The translations under genes and the position numbers were made by a program. The notes under the pieces are model-generated. The model was not told the origin of the DNA, ran no database searches, and saw nothing but the letters and a program-made list of their open reading frames with translations. A stretch of DNA of 64,000 nucleotides from Cyprinodon diabolis (lineage: Eukaryota > Chordata > Actinopteri > Cyprinodontiformes > Cyprinodontidae), in the NCBI GenBank assembly GCA_030533445.1, contig CM060080.1:40221880-40285879 (forward strand). The letters are read 5' to 3'. Each line of letters starts with the position of its first letter. Position 1 is the stretch's first letter. Of this stretch, positions 21,332 through 31,960 are shown in pieces.

Positions 21332-24210
21332 CTACAGAGAGGAGATAAAAGAACTCCGTTCAAAGTCCACATCTCTTTTACATGAACATGTTGGTGGGAA
21401 AAGTGTTGAAAATGAAAAGGTCAAGTGCCAATCCTTAGCAGGTGAATACTAAAGCAGCCTTTATGCATTAACAAATCACTTGATGTCTTACAAATGTGAC
21501 CTTTGTGACTGTTAGTAATTCTTCTTTCTGACACATTTAGAAAACTGAGCATCTCCTCAACCTGCTAAACAAAACAGCCGTTATTATATGTCTCTGCCGA
21601 GGGCAAATCTCACTAAGCCACAAAACCTTTTAAAAATTCAGACAGCAGCGCTATGATTTGGAGTGAATTATGTGCTTCTCAAACAAAAGCAGGGTGAAAA
21701 GAGAGAGGGAGGGGAATAATAAGGCTTTAAGGAAAATTATTGAAATTTAGCGCAGCAGGGTGTTTATGCTTGGCTTTGGCTCCCAAGTGACATAATAATC
21801 TCTTCAATGACTTGACGAACGTTATTTGTCTACTGTTCTGATTTTTCGCGGCCAGTCTTTCCTACGAACTGTTTTTCTTTCCAAACACGCAGCGGGGGGG
21901 CGGCGTTACTTGTTTGCATTAGAAATTTGTGTAGGAGTCAAAGTGTGGGTGCAGATGCCTGCATGTCAGCGAGGACGTGTAAATTGTGCTTCATGTGTAA
22001 GGAACCATAAAATGATGCATGAATTACAAAGATCAAGAAAATACAATATGAGATCTGGTTTCACAGAACCACAGGATTCAGTCTTTATTATTAATATTGA
22101 TAAAACTATCGCTGTCACAGACATCCAGAGTCCTGCCCTTTTCTGCCCCTTATGTCCAGATCATTGCAGATCTTCCAGATCAATGGATGTTTTCCTTTCA
22201 AATACAAACACTTGGATTCACACACAAAAAAGAAAAAGAGTTTTTGGTTTTAAGAAGCCAAATGTTTGAATTTTTAGTTACTAACCCAAAAGTATCAAAG
22301 GAGCCAAAAATCATCAAGCTATATTAATGTAATTGGGCATTACAATAATTTCACAAGTTAAATGGAAACAATTTACAATGAAGAAATTAATGAACAGGCA
22401 TGAATTCAAATATTTAGATAGATGTGTAAACAGAGAATCCAATCATACATGATTTATTGGAAAAACTTTATGATTAAAATACAGATAGGCAAACATATTT
22501 ATACAACAGCAGACAAAGCATCAGAAACTTAACATATTTCAAAGAGTAAAATTAGTTATATGGATTTATAATGTAAATAAATAACCTCATAACCTAACTA
22601 ATAAATAATATCACAAATAGAAGTTAAATGCATTAAGGCAGAAATATAAACTAACAGTAAATGTCATTCTACTAAAATACATATAATTAAAATGTACTAT
22701 AATTTTAAGAAGAAACCTGATTATGAGTATTAAAGTAAATAAATAAATGTGATGAATAGCATACTTACAAAGAATAGTCAAAATAAAATGTAAACAAATA
22801 CAAGACATATTTAATTAAATAAGTAGGAAAACAACCCAATCAATAAAAAACACAGAGTTAAAGTATAAAAAAATAACATGTAAATATAAACATTTATATT
22901 AAAGTAGTAAAAAAGCACTGATCAGCTGAAATGAAAGAAGATTTAAAACCAAATTATTAATAGGAAAGCAAACAAAATGGTACAAATATGTAATTTAAGA
23001 AAATAAAACATGCACACATTTGAATATAAAATGTTTATCAATTTAGAATCAGGTAAATTGGGAGCAATTTATCAATTAGTTTAAAATGTTTTCATTGCAG
23101 AGTTTAAAAAAGATCAAGATTAGCATTTCCCACTGAATTATTTCACACATTAACATAATTAGTTCTAATCTTTATCACTTGATAAAACATTAAGGTAAAG
23201 GTTTGGAAACAGCTTTTTCTATGTGCGGTTTGACCAAAAGTAAAACACACTTTACTAAAAATGATGTCGATTTATACAGACTACGATGATTGGGGAAAGT
23301 AAGAAGTGTAATACTGATTATTTTCAATTCCCCTCTTTTATAGAGTTGTTGTTATCCTCTAGGGATTAACAGTCACAGAATGCAAACAACACATTATCGT
23401 TCCTCATCTTCATTAAGATTCCATTTAAAGCTGCTGCTTTGTGCATTAACCTGCTGCGATGCACATTCAGGCTTACAAAATGATTGTGGGAATTGAGACT
23501 TTAAAAGATGCCAGGAGAGCACAGTTTTATTACAACACAACAACACTATTAATCACATTCGCAATGCATTTAAAATCTGTTTACTCTTGTCTGGCACTAT
23601 CATTTTGATCTTCCAGGGTTTAATTTACAAATATAAGCTTGTTGTATGGGCTGTAATTTGCAGCTTTTAAATCAGAAAGGTTCTGAGGAAACCAGGAAGG
23701 CATGTGCAGGCTGTCTGAGCCACTTTACGATACGGAACTGGGAATATTTTTGGCCCAGTTCTACATATTTGTCGGTCTGAGGAGATCTGTGAATAAACAG
23801 CTTCTTGTAGTTAGAAAGGAAAAGCACAGAAGTCGACCATTAGGTTGAGAGTCAGGCAAAGACAGATTGGCACACCGCTCCTTATAACCTCAGCAGGTGA
23901 TTAGCTGATAGGTGGCAGGTGTGAATGATCAGGAGCCAGCTACCACGCCCACCAGTAGAGATCAACAATCCTGCAGCAAACTAACACTGTATTAAAATAT
24001 GCATCTACACTTTAAAGCTGTAAATGAGGACAGCTTTTAAATTACAAATTTGTATGGAAATATAAACACATTTCTTATTTTGCTGAAATAATTGGGTCCT
24101 AAGATTTCCAGTAACTTGAGTTACACAAGAATGAATGACTCTAATTTTATACTCCTTTAATGCTCTTAGAAATAATTTTAACGCCATCAAAATATATGTA
24201 TATCTATATA
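21332..24210. other. Non-coding, very AT-rich in 22300-23300
   Basis: A 147-codon frame at 21826-22269 (plus) has a Cys-containing segment but no domain I can name, and is probably chance. The stretch 22300-23300 is extremely A/T-rich with TTAA/AATAAATA-like texture and no array. Confidence 0.4.
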
Positions 24211-24318
24211 TACAGTGGGTGCTGGTTGGAAATGGACATTTCACTCACGCTCCCCGTGTTTCACGAATTGTGTGAGAAACATGTGACTACTATAGCCACT
24301 AGGTGGCAGTCTGAGTCC
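24211..24318 (+). repeat. Dispersed repeat, copy in opposite orientation at 29879
   Basis: Begins ACAGTGGGTGCTGGTTGGAA and ends near GCCACTAGGTGGCAG. The reverse complement of 29879-30003 shows the same start and the same CCACCAGGTGGCGC motif at comparable spacing. Similarity is weaker in the middle. Confidence 0.55.
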
Positions 24319-24411
24319 ATATCGGCGTCCCATGAGTCAGGATTAGATAGGTGAATGAGCAGACTGGGAGGGGTGTCAGGTGTTGTGAGCTGAGCAGACT
24401 ATTGTTCCCCA

Positions 24412-24480
24412 GCTTTGGCGCAGAGGGTAGGGTGAATGGTCTGCAGTTCTAAAGGTTGAGGGTTCGGTCCCAGCTGTGGC
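24412..24480 (+). repeat. tRNA-like SINE head / tRNA pseudogene
   Basis: A tRNA-like promoter is visible: A box TTGGCGCAGAGGGTAG and B box GGGTTCGGTCCC at normal spacing. The flanking arms do not form a good acceptor stem, so it is a SINE head or pseudogene rather than a working tRNA. No clear SINE body was recognised downstream. Confidence 0.6.
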
Positions 24481-24950
24481 TGAGTTTATTAATGTTGCCT
24501 TAAATGTTTTTCTATTTTTTTAATCACTTGATGGCCTATGATATCAAAAATTGTACAATAACTTATTTACCTTATTTATATATTTTACGGATGCTAGCCT
24601 ATTATGCTGTTTGACTTTATGGCGTCTTTCTTTTCTTTAGATCAGCTGATGTGCGCTCCACCTTTCCAAGGAATTACATTAGACCATAGGGATTATCATT
24701 CTACAGCCTCAATATCTTACTCGGATAATAATAGGCGTATTGTTATACTATTTTTATTATTTTTATTGTCATTATCTAGCTGGTAAAATTTTCAGTTTGA
24801 TCTGGAAAAGGACGCTATGATGCCTGATACAACAAGCATGAGGCCCAACCCCCCAGGCTTTTTGGGCACATTATGCAAGAATGCTGCTTGCTGCCGCGAT
24901 GAATAGTGGCGTTTCTAAGCTGTTGTCAGGGATGGCTGTGACCCACCCAA
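24481..24950. other. Non-coding DNA
   Basis: No supported coding or repeat feature. Confidence 0.4.
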
Positions 24951-25403
24951 AAGTCAGTGAGCTAATCCGGAGTATTCCCATTTTAAATACAGTGAACCCT
25001 CGTTTATCGCGGGGGTTACGTTCCAAAAAGAACCAGCGATAGGTGAAATACGTGAAATAGAAACCTTTATTATTTTTAGAGTTATTATACAATGAAATAC
25101 TCCATACAACATTGAAATCAGGGAATAAAAACTTTATACAGGCCCAAGCATTTGTTTAACAAATAAAGTACGGTATAAACGTTAACTACTGTACTGTACT
25201 GTAAAATAATATAGTTATAAATACTTTTAATCATCAATACGAAATGAAGGGTTAATATTGCGGGGATCAGCACCGCCACGCCGTGACGGATTGGATTTTT
25301 CTTCCAAAGCCTGCGGTGCAGCTGTGTGTTTTGGAGAGAAGAACATAGTTATGTGATCAACGCGCAAGTCAGTGAGCTAATCCGGTTTATTCCCATTTTA
25401 AAT
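24951..25403. mobile_element. Tigger-like end bounded by 38-bp direct repeats
   Basis: Direct repeats at 24951-24988 and 25366-25403 start AAGTCAGTGAGCTAATCCGG, end TATTCCCATTTTAAAT, and differ at two positions. Right after the left copy comes ACAGTGAACCCTCGTTTATC and GCGGGGGTTACGTTCC, a typical Tigger-type terminus. The expected inverted partner is missing at the right. Either a truncated Tigger copy lies in a local duplication, or this is another insertion with a long duplication. Confidence 0.6.
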
Positions 25404-25539
25404 CATGTACTATTTAACCACGTATGACCAGAACGTAATCTGGATATAATGGGTTCCTCTTTTGTATGTCATCCTGTTCTAAACATCACTAATTAAGCAA
25501 ACCACTTAATGCAGGAATGTCGCTACTACTGTAAATGGA

Positions 25540-25800
25540 ACTCTATTGTCAGAGAACAAGAGAGTAAATGTCTACACATCGGTTTTTCCAAGACAACGAT
25601 CCCAAACACACGGCTGCCAGTGCATGAGCCTGCATCAGAGTGAGGGGATTAACTGGGTGGCAACACCAGCTGAGTCGCCGGATCTCAACCCCATCGAGTT
25701 AGTCTGGGCTGCGATGAAACTATACATTCGCTGCGAGGCCAAACCCTAGAGCAGGGACGAACTGATCTATGATATAGAGATACATGTCAGTTGCTATCAG
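25540..25800 (+). pseudogene. Tc1/mariner transposase C-terminal relic
   Basis: One plus frame gives [14 protein letters not shown], the block around the second catalytic Asp of Tc1/mariner DDE transposases, then a stop. A shifted frame continues [20 protein letters not shown] and [16 protein letters not shown], the following conserved block with the third-acid region (PDLNPIE). At least one frameshift and one stop separate them. The N-terminal DNA-binding part is absent and no terminal repeats were found. Dead copy. Confidence 0.85.
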
Positions 25801-25922
25801 TAATACATTGATTTGAAATGCAAATAAAAAACATTTTCTATGAGACATTTTCCTGACTTTATGTTTCACTATTATATTATGGGCTACTATATAAATCTTT
25901 TTTTTAAGCAAACCTGTAAAAA

Positions 25923-26224
25923 TGTAATGATCTCAGAATATTGGACACAGAATTTGAGGCGAGACAGGCAGTGGGAAAGTTCAAAACGTTTATTAAACAC
26001 CAACAGGTGCGCGGGGCTGCTCGTCTGCTGCGGGGCGGATCTCTGCAGGGATAGGAGAATACAGGTCAGAGACTGGATGTGGAGCTGAATGCGACTTGGA
26101 GCAAAGTCACTGACCTGATTCAAAGTTCAGTCCATTCGCGGAGAACTCAGCAGAATCCAGAAGGGAGATTTGACCGCAGTTGCGGCGGCCACGCCCCCAG
26201 AGTTCCTAGAGAGCGAGCAGCAGA
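25923..26224 (-). repeat. 3' LTR, truncated
   Basis: Matches 26731-27007 with scattered differences and a small indel block (a ~20-bp stretch around 26140-26160 is absent from the other copy). Homology stops at GAGCGAGCAGCAGA, where gag-like sequence begins. Confidence 0.8.
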
Positions 26225-26690
26225 AGTCAGTGATGGAGTACATCACTGACCGGTCTCCCTGTCTGAGAGTCAAAAGTCCCCTCTAGGCTTCCCTACTCGG
26301 AAGAACTGGGCAAAAAACTGATTACTTCCAAAGAAAAATTATTACAGAGCTGCAGAGTTCAGGATTATTCAACCACTCTGACGTTCCCCATAATTTGGCC
26401 TTTCCCGCTAACAGACAGATTACATAGGCCACCTTGGCTCGAAACGCAGAGGGCTGAAATTTAAAATGAATTTCGCACTGAGTCAGGAAGGCTCTGCATT
26501 GATCAGGATCCCCTTTAAATGCTTCAGGAGGGGACAGACGCGGTTCAAGAGAAGCTGGACTATCAGTAGCAGACGTGGGCACGGCAGCTGTCACGGGCGG
26601 GGCAGCAGGAGCAGCCTGATTAATAATCAAGGATCTCCTGCATGCCTGATTCTAGCCGGGAAATACTTTGATCCACATCATTTCGCCACT
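26225..26690 (-). pseudogene. Ty3/gypsy gag fragment
   Basis: The minus-strand frame 26322-26630 contains LSPPEAFKGDPDQCRAFLTQ followed by CEIHFKFQP and KVAYVICLLAGKAKLW, the Retrotrans_gag/capsid start seen in vertebrate Ty3/gypsy elements. After a frame break, the segment to 26225 still reads LRQGDRSVMYSITDF, a gag block slightly further along. An upstream ATG near 26710 starts a MDPSADGQ-type leader with a stop. Gag is thus broken by a stop and a frameshift and cut off at 26225 by the deletion that fused it to the LTR. No capsid function expected. Confidence 0.82.
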
Positions 26691-26730
26691 GCCCGTCTGC
26701 CGATGGGTCCATGTTTTGGCCAGGTTATTC

Positions 26731-27260
26731 TGTAATGATCTCAGAATATTGGACCCAGAATTCAAGGCGAGACAGGCAGTGGGAAAGTTCAAAGCGTTTA
26801 TTAATCAAAACAGGTGCGCGGGGCTGCTCGTCTGCTGTGGGGCGGATCTCTGCAGGGATAGGAGAATACAGGTCAGAGACTGGATGTGGAGCTGAATGCG
26901 ACTTGGAGCTAGTCACTGACCTGATTCAAAGTTCAGTCTGTTCGCGGAGCTTTGACCACTGTTGCGGCGGGCGACGCCCCCAGACTTCCTAGAGAGCGAG
27001 CAGCAGACGCCGCTGATCCACAGGACAGAAAACTGGTCATAATCAGGGAAGCAGAGAGACTAAAGAAAGCTAGGAAACGTCTCACCAAAACACACGAATA
27101 ACCTGGTGGTTATTTATTAACCCTGATGGGAGGGAAACACACAACTTAAATAGTAGAGGAACCAGGTGGAAATGATCGGCGATAATCAGCCGCAGAACCA
27201 ATTAGACAGGGAGCAAGGAGCAAAGGAAAAAACCAAACCATCAGCGCCGAGATCATGACA
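26731..27260 (-). repeat. 5' LTR (complete)
   Basis: 530 bp, with terminal inverted TGTAATGATCTC / GAGATCATGACA. No TATA box or polyadenylation signal was assigned with confidence. I could not match a standard primer-binding site to the sequence adjoining 26731. Confidence 0.8.
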
Positions 27261-27436
27261 AAAAAACCCATTTCCATTTCTTTCATTTTTAAAATTAAAT
27301 AAAAAATTTAAATGGCAAAAATCCAAACGTGTCTGCTAGTTTAAAGTCCATCTTATTTATTTGAATATTTAACGAAAACACTGCAGATGCCACACACGCA
27401 CACAAAATGACAAAAAGAAAGATCCGAGCGTTTTAG

Positions 27437-28225
27437 AATCCGTGTATCATTCGTTCTTTCTATTTTCAATTGCCAATCAAAAAACAAAAAATAAAAAATT
27501 GACTGGTTATTTTGTTTTTTGTTTTTTATGGTTAAACCAAAAACGAAAAAAGGATTGGGTTTTTCATTTATCAATTCTAAGCTCTGATCAAGAATACGAA
27601 ATGGAAAAACGGACAGCAACGCAGAATTTGATTTTAATATTTAATTGGTACAATTTACGTGACCCGGAAGTTTGGTGGAGCGTTAGCTAAAAAAACAATT
27701 GGCTTACCCCCACCACGTTCGATCAAGCTGCACCAGATAAGGCAGTCGGACCTATCAGCCATGGACAGTTACATGTTATTTGAAGGATCCAAGCGTGTGA
27801 CTCTTAAGGAGGAGGACATGACAACGGAGAAAATCAGCAGGATTTTCCAGGTATAACTTTTTTCTTGAAACTTTTCTGTGCACTGTACTTTTAACTAGCA
27901 ACAACAAACAGCTTCTCGATCAACATAGTGTGTGGTTCTAGTGTCGCCATGGTAGCCACTTCATTACCCCAACTGCTGCGCAAAGAGCTATTTCCGGGTC
28001 ACGTAAACTGTACCGATTAAATATTAAAATCAAATTCTGCGTTGCTGTCCGTTTTTCCATTTCGTATTCTTGATCGGAGCTTAGAATTGATATATGAAAA
28101 ACCCAATCCTTTTTTCGTTTTTGGTTTAACCATAAAAAACAAAAAAACAAAATTACCAGTCAATTTTTTATTTTTTGTTTTTTGATTGGCAATTGAAAAT
28201 AGAAAGAACGAATGATACACGGATT
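27437..28225. mobile_element. Young 789-bp TIR element with ~233-bp arms
   Basis: The left arm (27437-27669) and right arm (27992-28225) are inverted copies differing at only a handful of positions. The outer ends are AATCCGTGTATCATTCG. GTTTTAG occurs immediately outside both ends (27430-27436 and 28226-28232), giving a 7-bp TSD. The 320-bp interior contains an ATG-initiated frame ending at a splice donor. Superfamily is undetermined: a 7-bp TSD is unusual, and 6-8 bp is known for several groups such as Dada, hAT and Zisupton. Low arm divergence implies recent activity. Confidence 0.88.
27761..27851 (+). CDS. Exon-like frame carried by the 27437-28225 element
   Basis: CAGCCATGG is a strong Kozak start. 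The frame reads MDSYMLFEGSKRVTLKEEDM then TTEKISRIFQ and meets CAG|GTATAA, a plausible donor, before a stop a codon later. The composition (acidic/basic alternation, no stops) is more protein-like than its surroundings. I do not recognise the family. It could be the first coding exon of the autonomous element, or a captured host exon. No acceptor partner exists inside the element, so the copy alone encodes nothing complete. Confidence 0.4.
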
Positions 28226-28473
28226 GTTTTAGTTTCTATATATATATAATACCTTTCAAAAACTGAGTATTTTTAAAATCTAGTGATTTTTTGAAAGAAA
28301 ATAAAAGAATAAAAACAGTTAAGCATTTTAAAAGCAATTTTACAAAAAAGGAACATAACAGCATTTTTTAAATAAATGATTTATTATGAGAACATATCAT
28401 TTAACCATATATTGGGGGGTAATTAATTGAATGCTTATTTATTTATTGAACATGTATTTATTTATATATTTAT

Positions 28474-28499
28474 TTAGATTAGATTAGATTAGATTAGAT
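28474..28499 (+). repeat. (ATTAG)n pentanucleotide tail
   Basis: Five tandem TAGAT/ATTAG units marking the 3' end of the minus-strand LINE. Confidence 0.9.
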
Positions 28500-28992
28500 G
28501 AGCTTTATTGATATCACAGCGGAGAAATTCACTCGTCACATATTGGCATAGAAGTTACTGAAGGTGCAAACATGGAGGAAAAAGGTGCATTAAGAATAAG
28601 CAATATATATACCGTATATCCAGGTATATACAGTATATCAAGATAAATAGGATTAAGGTGCATGTGTACATGTATCACACACAATGAAAAACAAAACAAA
28701 AATAGGAAATAAAAAAAATAAGAAATAAAGATATGTACAATCCGGATGGCTTATATACAGGTGGAGAAATATCGCACATTCAACATATTGCACAGCATAT
28801 TGTTCACAGTCAATAAATACAAAACTATAATGTAGCTGCACAGTGGTTTTTACAGGAGTTATTGTTGATATAGTGCATTATTATAGAGTCTGGTGGCAGC
28901 AGGAACGAATGACCTGCGGTAGCGCTCCTTCTTACAGACAGGGTGTCTACTGTAAGTCTCTGACTAAAGGAGCTGCTCAGCTCCTCTTTTTA
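28474..28992 (-). mobile_element. LINE 3' end (Rex1/L2-like) with (ATTAG)n tail
   Basis: Read on the minus strand the fragment ends CAATAAAGCTCAT followed by about five TCTAA units, a typical LINE tail. Upstream is GGTCATTCGTTCCTGCTGCC next to a GAGGAGCTGAGCAGCTCC block, which I recall from fish Rex1-type 3' regions. It is truncated and non-coding. A second, very short copy of the same 3' end lies at 50302-50350. Confidence 0.7.
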
Positions 28993-29049
28993 TACATGGG
29001 AGGCTCATGCGTGAATGTCCAACCAATAACTCCAATTGTTGTTTCAAAA

Positions 29050-29190
29050 ATAGAAAACCTGGTTTCATTACTTAGTTTTGCCCTGGATGTTGTAGCGTTT
29101 GTGGACGCTACGTCGCTACTTGATAAAAACAATAACGTCACTACTGGAAAGTTACTTGATAAATAATGCAGCGGCGCTACTGCCCATCAC
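29050..29190 (-). repeat. hAT-type terminus fragment
   Basis: Read on the minus strand it starts CAGTGATGGGCAGTAGCG and continues with AAGTAACTTTCCAGTAGTGA. This CAGTGxTGGG...AAGTAACTT style is common at hAT ends in fish. The other end was not found. Confidence 0.5.
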
Positions 29191-29878
29191 TGGAAACTAT
29201 GTAATGATAATGATAATAATAAATAATAACAACACACAAAAACAGTATAACAATACGCCTGTTATTATAAGAGTAAGGTGTTGAGGCAGTAGAATGATAA
29301 TCCCTAATGTAATAAAAAACGGTGTGGTAGCGACAGGTGGCTGCTTTTTTTTTTATTACAGACCAAACACAGAAACTCTCGATGGATTTTAATGAACACA
29401 GTTAAAGATTAGCTTAACTTTTGATCCTCAAAGCTGACAATGGCACTTATATTTTACAAAACTAAAGAAAATATATTTTCTTACATACCCTTTTGAATAA
29501 CTTTGGCTTATCTTAATGAGGAATCAACTTTGGATATGATTTTAATTTCAAAATCACCAGCCGCAGCACTGTCTCTGTCGCCTTTCTCTGGTTGCGCCTC
29601 AGTCCGTATCCCCGGCTCCAACTTAATTAATTTTATTTTTCATTTAATAATAGAGATGCAGATAAATAGAAATAAACAGTTCTCAGATAAGATCGGAGGT
29701 GTATCTATAGCAACCATTTTCATAAAATAAGATTATGCAGTCACTATGTTAAATTAATTCATTAACTTTATTTTATTCAAAAACAAAATAAAATAGCACA
29801 ATATCACACCAAGATCCCCAATAAACCTGCTTTTCAGTTGACTGCAGGCCCACAAACGTCACCTTTAGCACGGCAGAG
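29191..29878. other. Non-coding DNA
   Basis: No feature recognised beyond short AT-rich simple sequence. Confidence 0.4.
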
Positions 29879-30003
29879 GTCCCAAGCGCCACCTGGTGGT
29901 TCTCCGGGTACATTGCAGTTCTTTTTGAAATAAAAAAACTGGCCTCAGGAAATACATCGTGATTCACGCAGGAAACCATCCATTTCCAACCAGTGCCCAC
30001 TGT
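29879..30003 (-). repeat. Dispersed repeat, second copy (see 24211)
   Basis: Reverse complement begins ACAGTGGGCACTGGTTGGAA and contains CCACCAGGTGGCGC, paralleling 24211-24318. Confidence 0.55.
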
Positions 30004-30188
30004 ATCAACTTTTTCCAGCCACTTTTGTTGTAATTTGCATTTTCCCCTTGTCTAGCTTTTTCTCCACCTCAAGCTTTTCCGAACATACAGCTTTACAATC
30101 AACCAGAAGCAGTTCTGCACAAACACTCGGCTGGAGTTATATCTGATATAATATATTAGATGAAATTATTTTCATAAAAGTTTTTTTT

Positions 30189-30220
30189 TATATATATATA
30201 TATACATATATATATATAAA
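30189..30220. repeat. (TA)n microsatellite
   Basis: Alternating TA/CA run preceded by a T-tract. Confidence 0.92.
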
Positions 30221-30687
30221 TAAAACATTTTAAATGCCATGATAATCACATTTAATGAATTTGAATGCCAATCAAGGCCTTATTTAAAAAAATAATAATT
30301 TAAAGACTTAACGACTTTTAATGACCCTCGGAAACCCTGTAACCAATTATTATATCATCCCCCTGAAGAGGTGTGTTCAAGACACAAAGTAATGCACTAC
30401 ATGTGTTTTTAGTGACGTGGCGGCCACATTTTCCCCAGTTACAGCGACCTACAATGGAGCCAAGGTCACTGGAGGAAGAAAATCTTAAATTTTGTTTTAT
30501 TTCTATTTTCAAGATGACCTGTGTTAGCTGAATGTGGCTGTGACATGGACCGATGGAGCACAGCAAAGACAAAGCTTTTTACAATAAGAATGTAAGAAAG
30601 AAAAACATTAACGTTTTGATGGTGGCTTTAAAAAAGCCACTTTGAGCTAACCCTGTTAAACCATGCGTTCTTCTCATTTAGCTCTAG

Positions 30688-31077
30688 AGCAGGTCCTGAC
30701 CAGCATCCACACTGCTGGCAGCTTTGGTGCATTCTCTGCAAGGTGTCTTGTTCCAATCTACAGCTGTTAGCTTCCAGAGCTGGCCCATGCCATCCTCCAC
30801 CTTGCCCTTCTCTGATGCATCTCTGCCAGGGTTCTTACTCTCATCTGCTGCTCCTGTCAGAGCTCCATATGCAGCCTCACCTTACCGTTGTTATCAGAGC
30901 GATCCTTCGCCAAAGCTGGATAGTTTCGGGTCCTGGTTCAACAAGTGCAACGCGGAGAGTGACCGTGATTCGGTTGCAGCTCGATCCTTGACTCAGTGAC
31001 CCAAGAGCTTCTCGGGAGGATCTGGTGGACCACAGTACGCTGGTGCCACTGTTCTGCTCCCCATATAGAATAAAGCA
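30688..31077 (+). other. Low-confidence coding-like or terminal-exon-like block
   Basis: The block follows a possible acceptor (TTCTTCTCATTTAG|C near 30680), has GC content above its neighbours and two overlapping open plus frames. The longer, to 30999, ends in AAPVRAPYAASPYRCYQSDP and FGSWFNKCNAESDRDSVAAR. It is followed by AATAAA at about 31069. This arrangement resembles a 3'-terminal exon or a decayed retrocopy, but I recognise no protein and the overlap of frames weakens the case. Confidence 0.25.
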
Positions 31078-31782
31078 TTTTGGTAAAAATTAAGTCCTTC
31101 CATCTGAGTTGAATCAGGCTAGAGGCAAATAAAGACTCCTTCTATTAAATGATGCGATGAAATGACTAACAAATGCTAACTTTGTTGCTGGAATCACTTT
31201 TGGTGTGAAAGCACCTGAAGATCAAAGAAACTAAAGGTAGCTCCATTAATTAGAACTTATTAAAATTTGTTTAATACTTTCATTTTATTTTTTTATTTCT
31301 AAACTTATAGCTTAATTTCAAACAGTGATATATCATGCATAATCTGTTTTATTGAAGCTAACAATTATTACAGCTTCCAAATTCCTTTTGAGAAAATTGG
31401 GGGGAAAAAAGTTTTTTTTCATCCAGAAATGTCTGCTAATATGTAAATACAGAACAGCAGTTCCCTGAGTACTTATTTAGGTCTCCTTTTGTATTAATGA
31501 TTGCATCATTTCCATCCCGTGTTCATAAAGTAGCTAGTAAAAGTAAAACTGACAAACTCACAATTGTGGATTACCTGTTATATTTGATTGCGGGGGGTCT
31601 TGAGTCACTGAATCCAATTGCAGCACAGATCTTATTCACATGCTCCAGACTCTGGAACAGGGTTTGCTGTGCATTCATCTCAGTGCTTGAGCTAACCTCC
31701 ATGCATGTCCTCTTTGTTTCTACTACACTTTTTCCTTGGCAGCCTTCCCTATAGTTTTAGGTCAAAAAAATTAACATAATAT
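31078..31782. other. Non-coding DNA
   Basis: Nothing recognised. Confidence 0.4.
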
Positions 31783-31960
31783 AATGGAGAAATTCATTCT
31801 CTGCATTTGGCCCACCCCCTTGGGGAGCAGTGGACTGCCATTGTGTGGCTCCCCGGGGAGCAGTGGTGGTTAAGAGTTTTGCTGTGTGTATTGAATCCGG
31901 GTACTTGCAACCTTCTCAGAGCACAAGTACACTGCTCTAACCACTAGGCCAACACTCCCC
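31783..31960 (-). mobile_element. tRNA-derived SINE, near full length
   Basis: The minus strand begins GGGGAGTGTTGGCCTAGTGG, a tRNA-like head with A box GGCCTAGTGGTTAGAG and B box GGATTCAAT. The body follows with GCTCCCCGGGGAGCC and CCACTGCTCCCC, then AAATGCAGAGAATGAATTTC. This body is widespread in teleost SINEs. It is non-coding. Confidence 0.85.

Larger units (their letters stand above)
25923..27260 (-). mobile_element. Ty3/gypsy LTR retrotransposon, deleted to LTR-gag-LTR
   Basis: Two direct repeats starting TGTAATGATCTCAG lie at 25923 and 26731. The right copy runs to GAGATCATGACA at 27260, giving a 530-bp LTR with inverted ends TGTxATGATCTC. The left copy is recognisable only to about 26224. 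A-tract flanks (AAAAA at 25918-25922 and 27261-27265) fit a 5-bp TSD. Between them is a minus-strand gag fragment; protease, RT, RNase H and integrase are all missing. Orientation is minus, with the 5' LTR on the right. Confidence 0.85.

Noticed and set aside
21826..22269. 147-codon plus-strand frame with several cysteines
   Set aside because: Within the length expected by chance in 64 kb of AT-rich DNA; no recognisable zinc-binding spacing or domain.
24412..24480. Functional tRNA gene
   Set aside because: A and B boxes are present but acceptor and anticodon arms do not pair well; called a SINE head or pseudogene.
28017..28220. Frames on both arms of the 27437-28225 element (67-88 codons)
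   Set aside because: They are reverse-complement reflections of the inverted arms, not independent genes.
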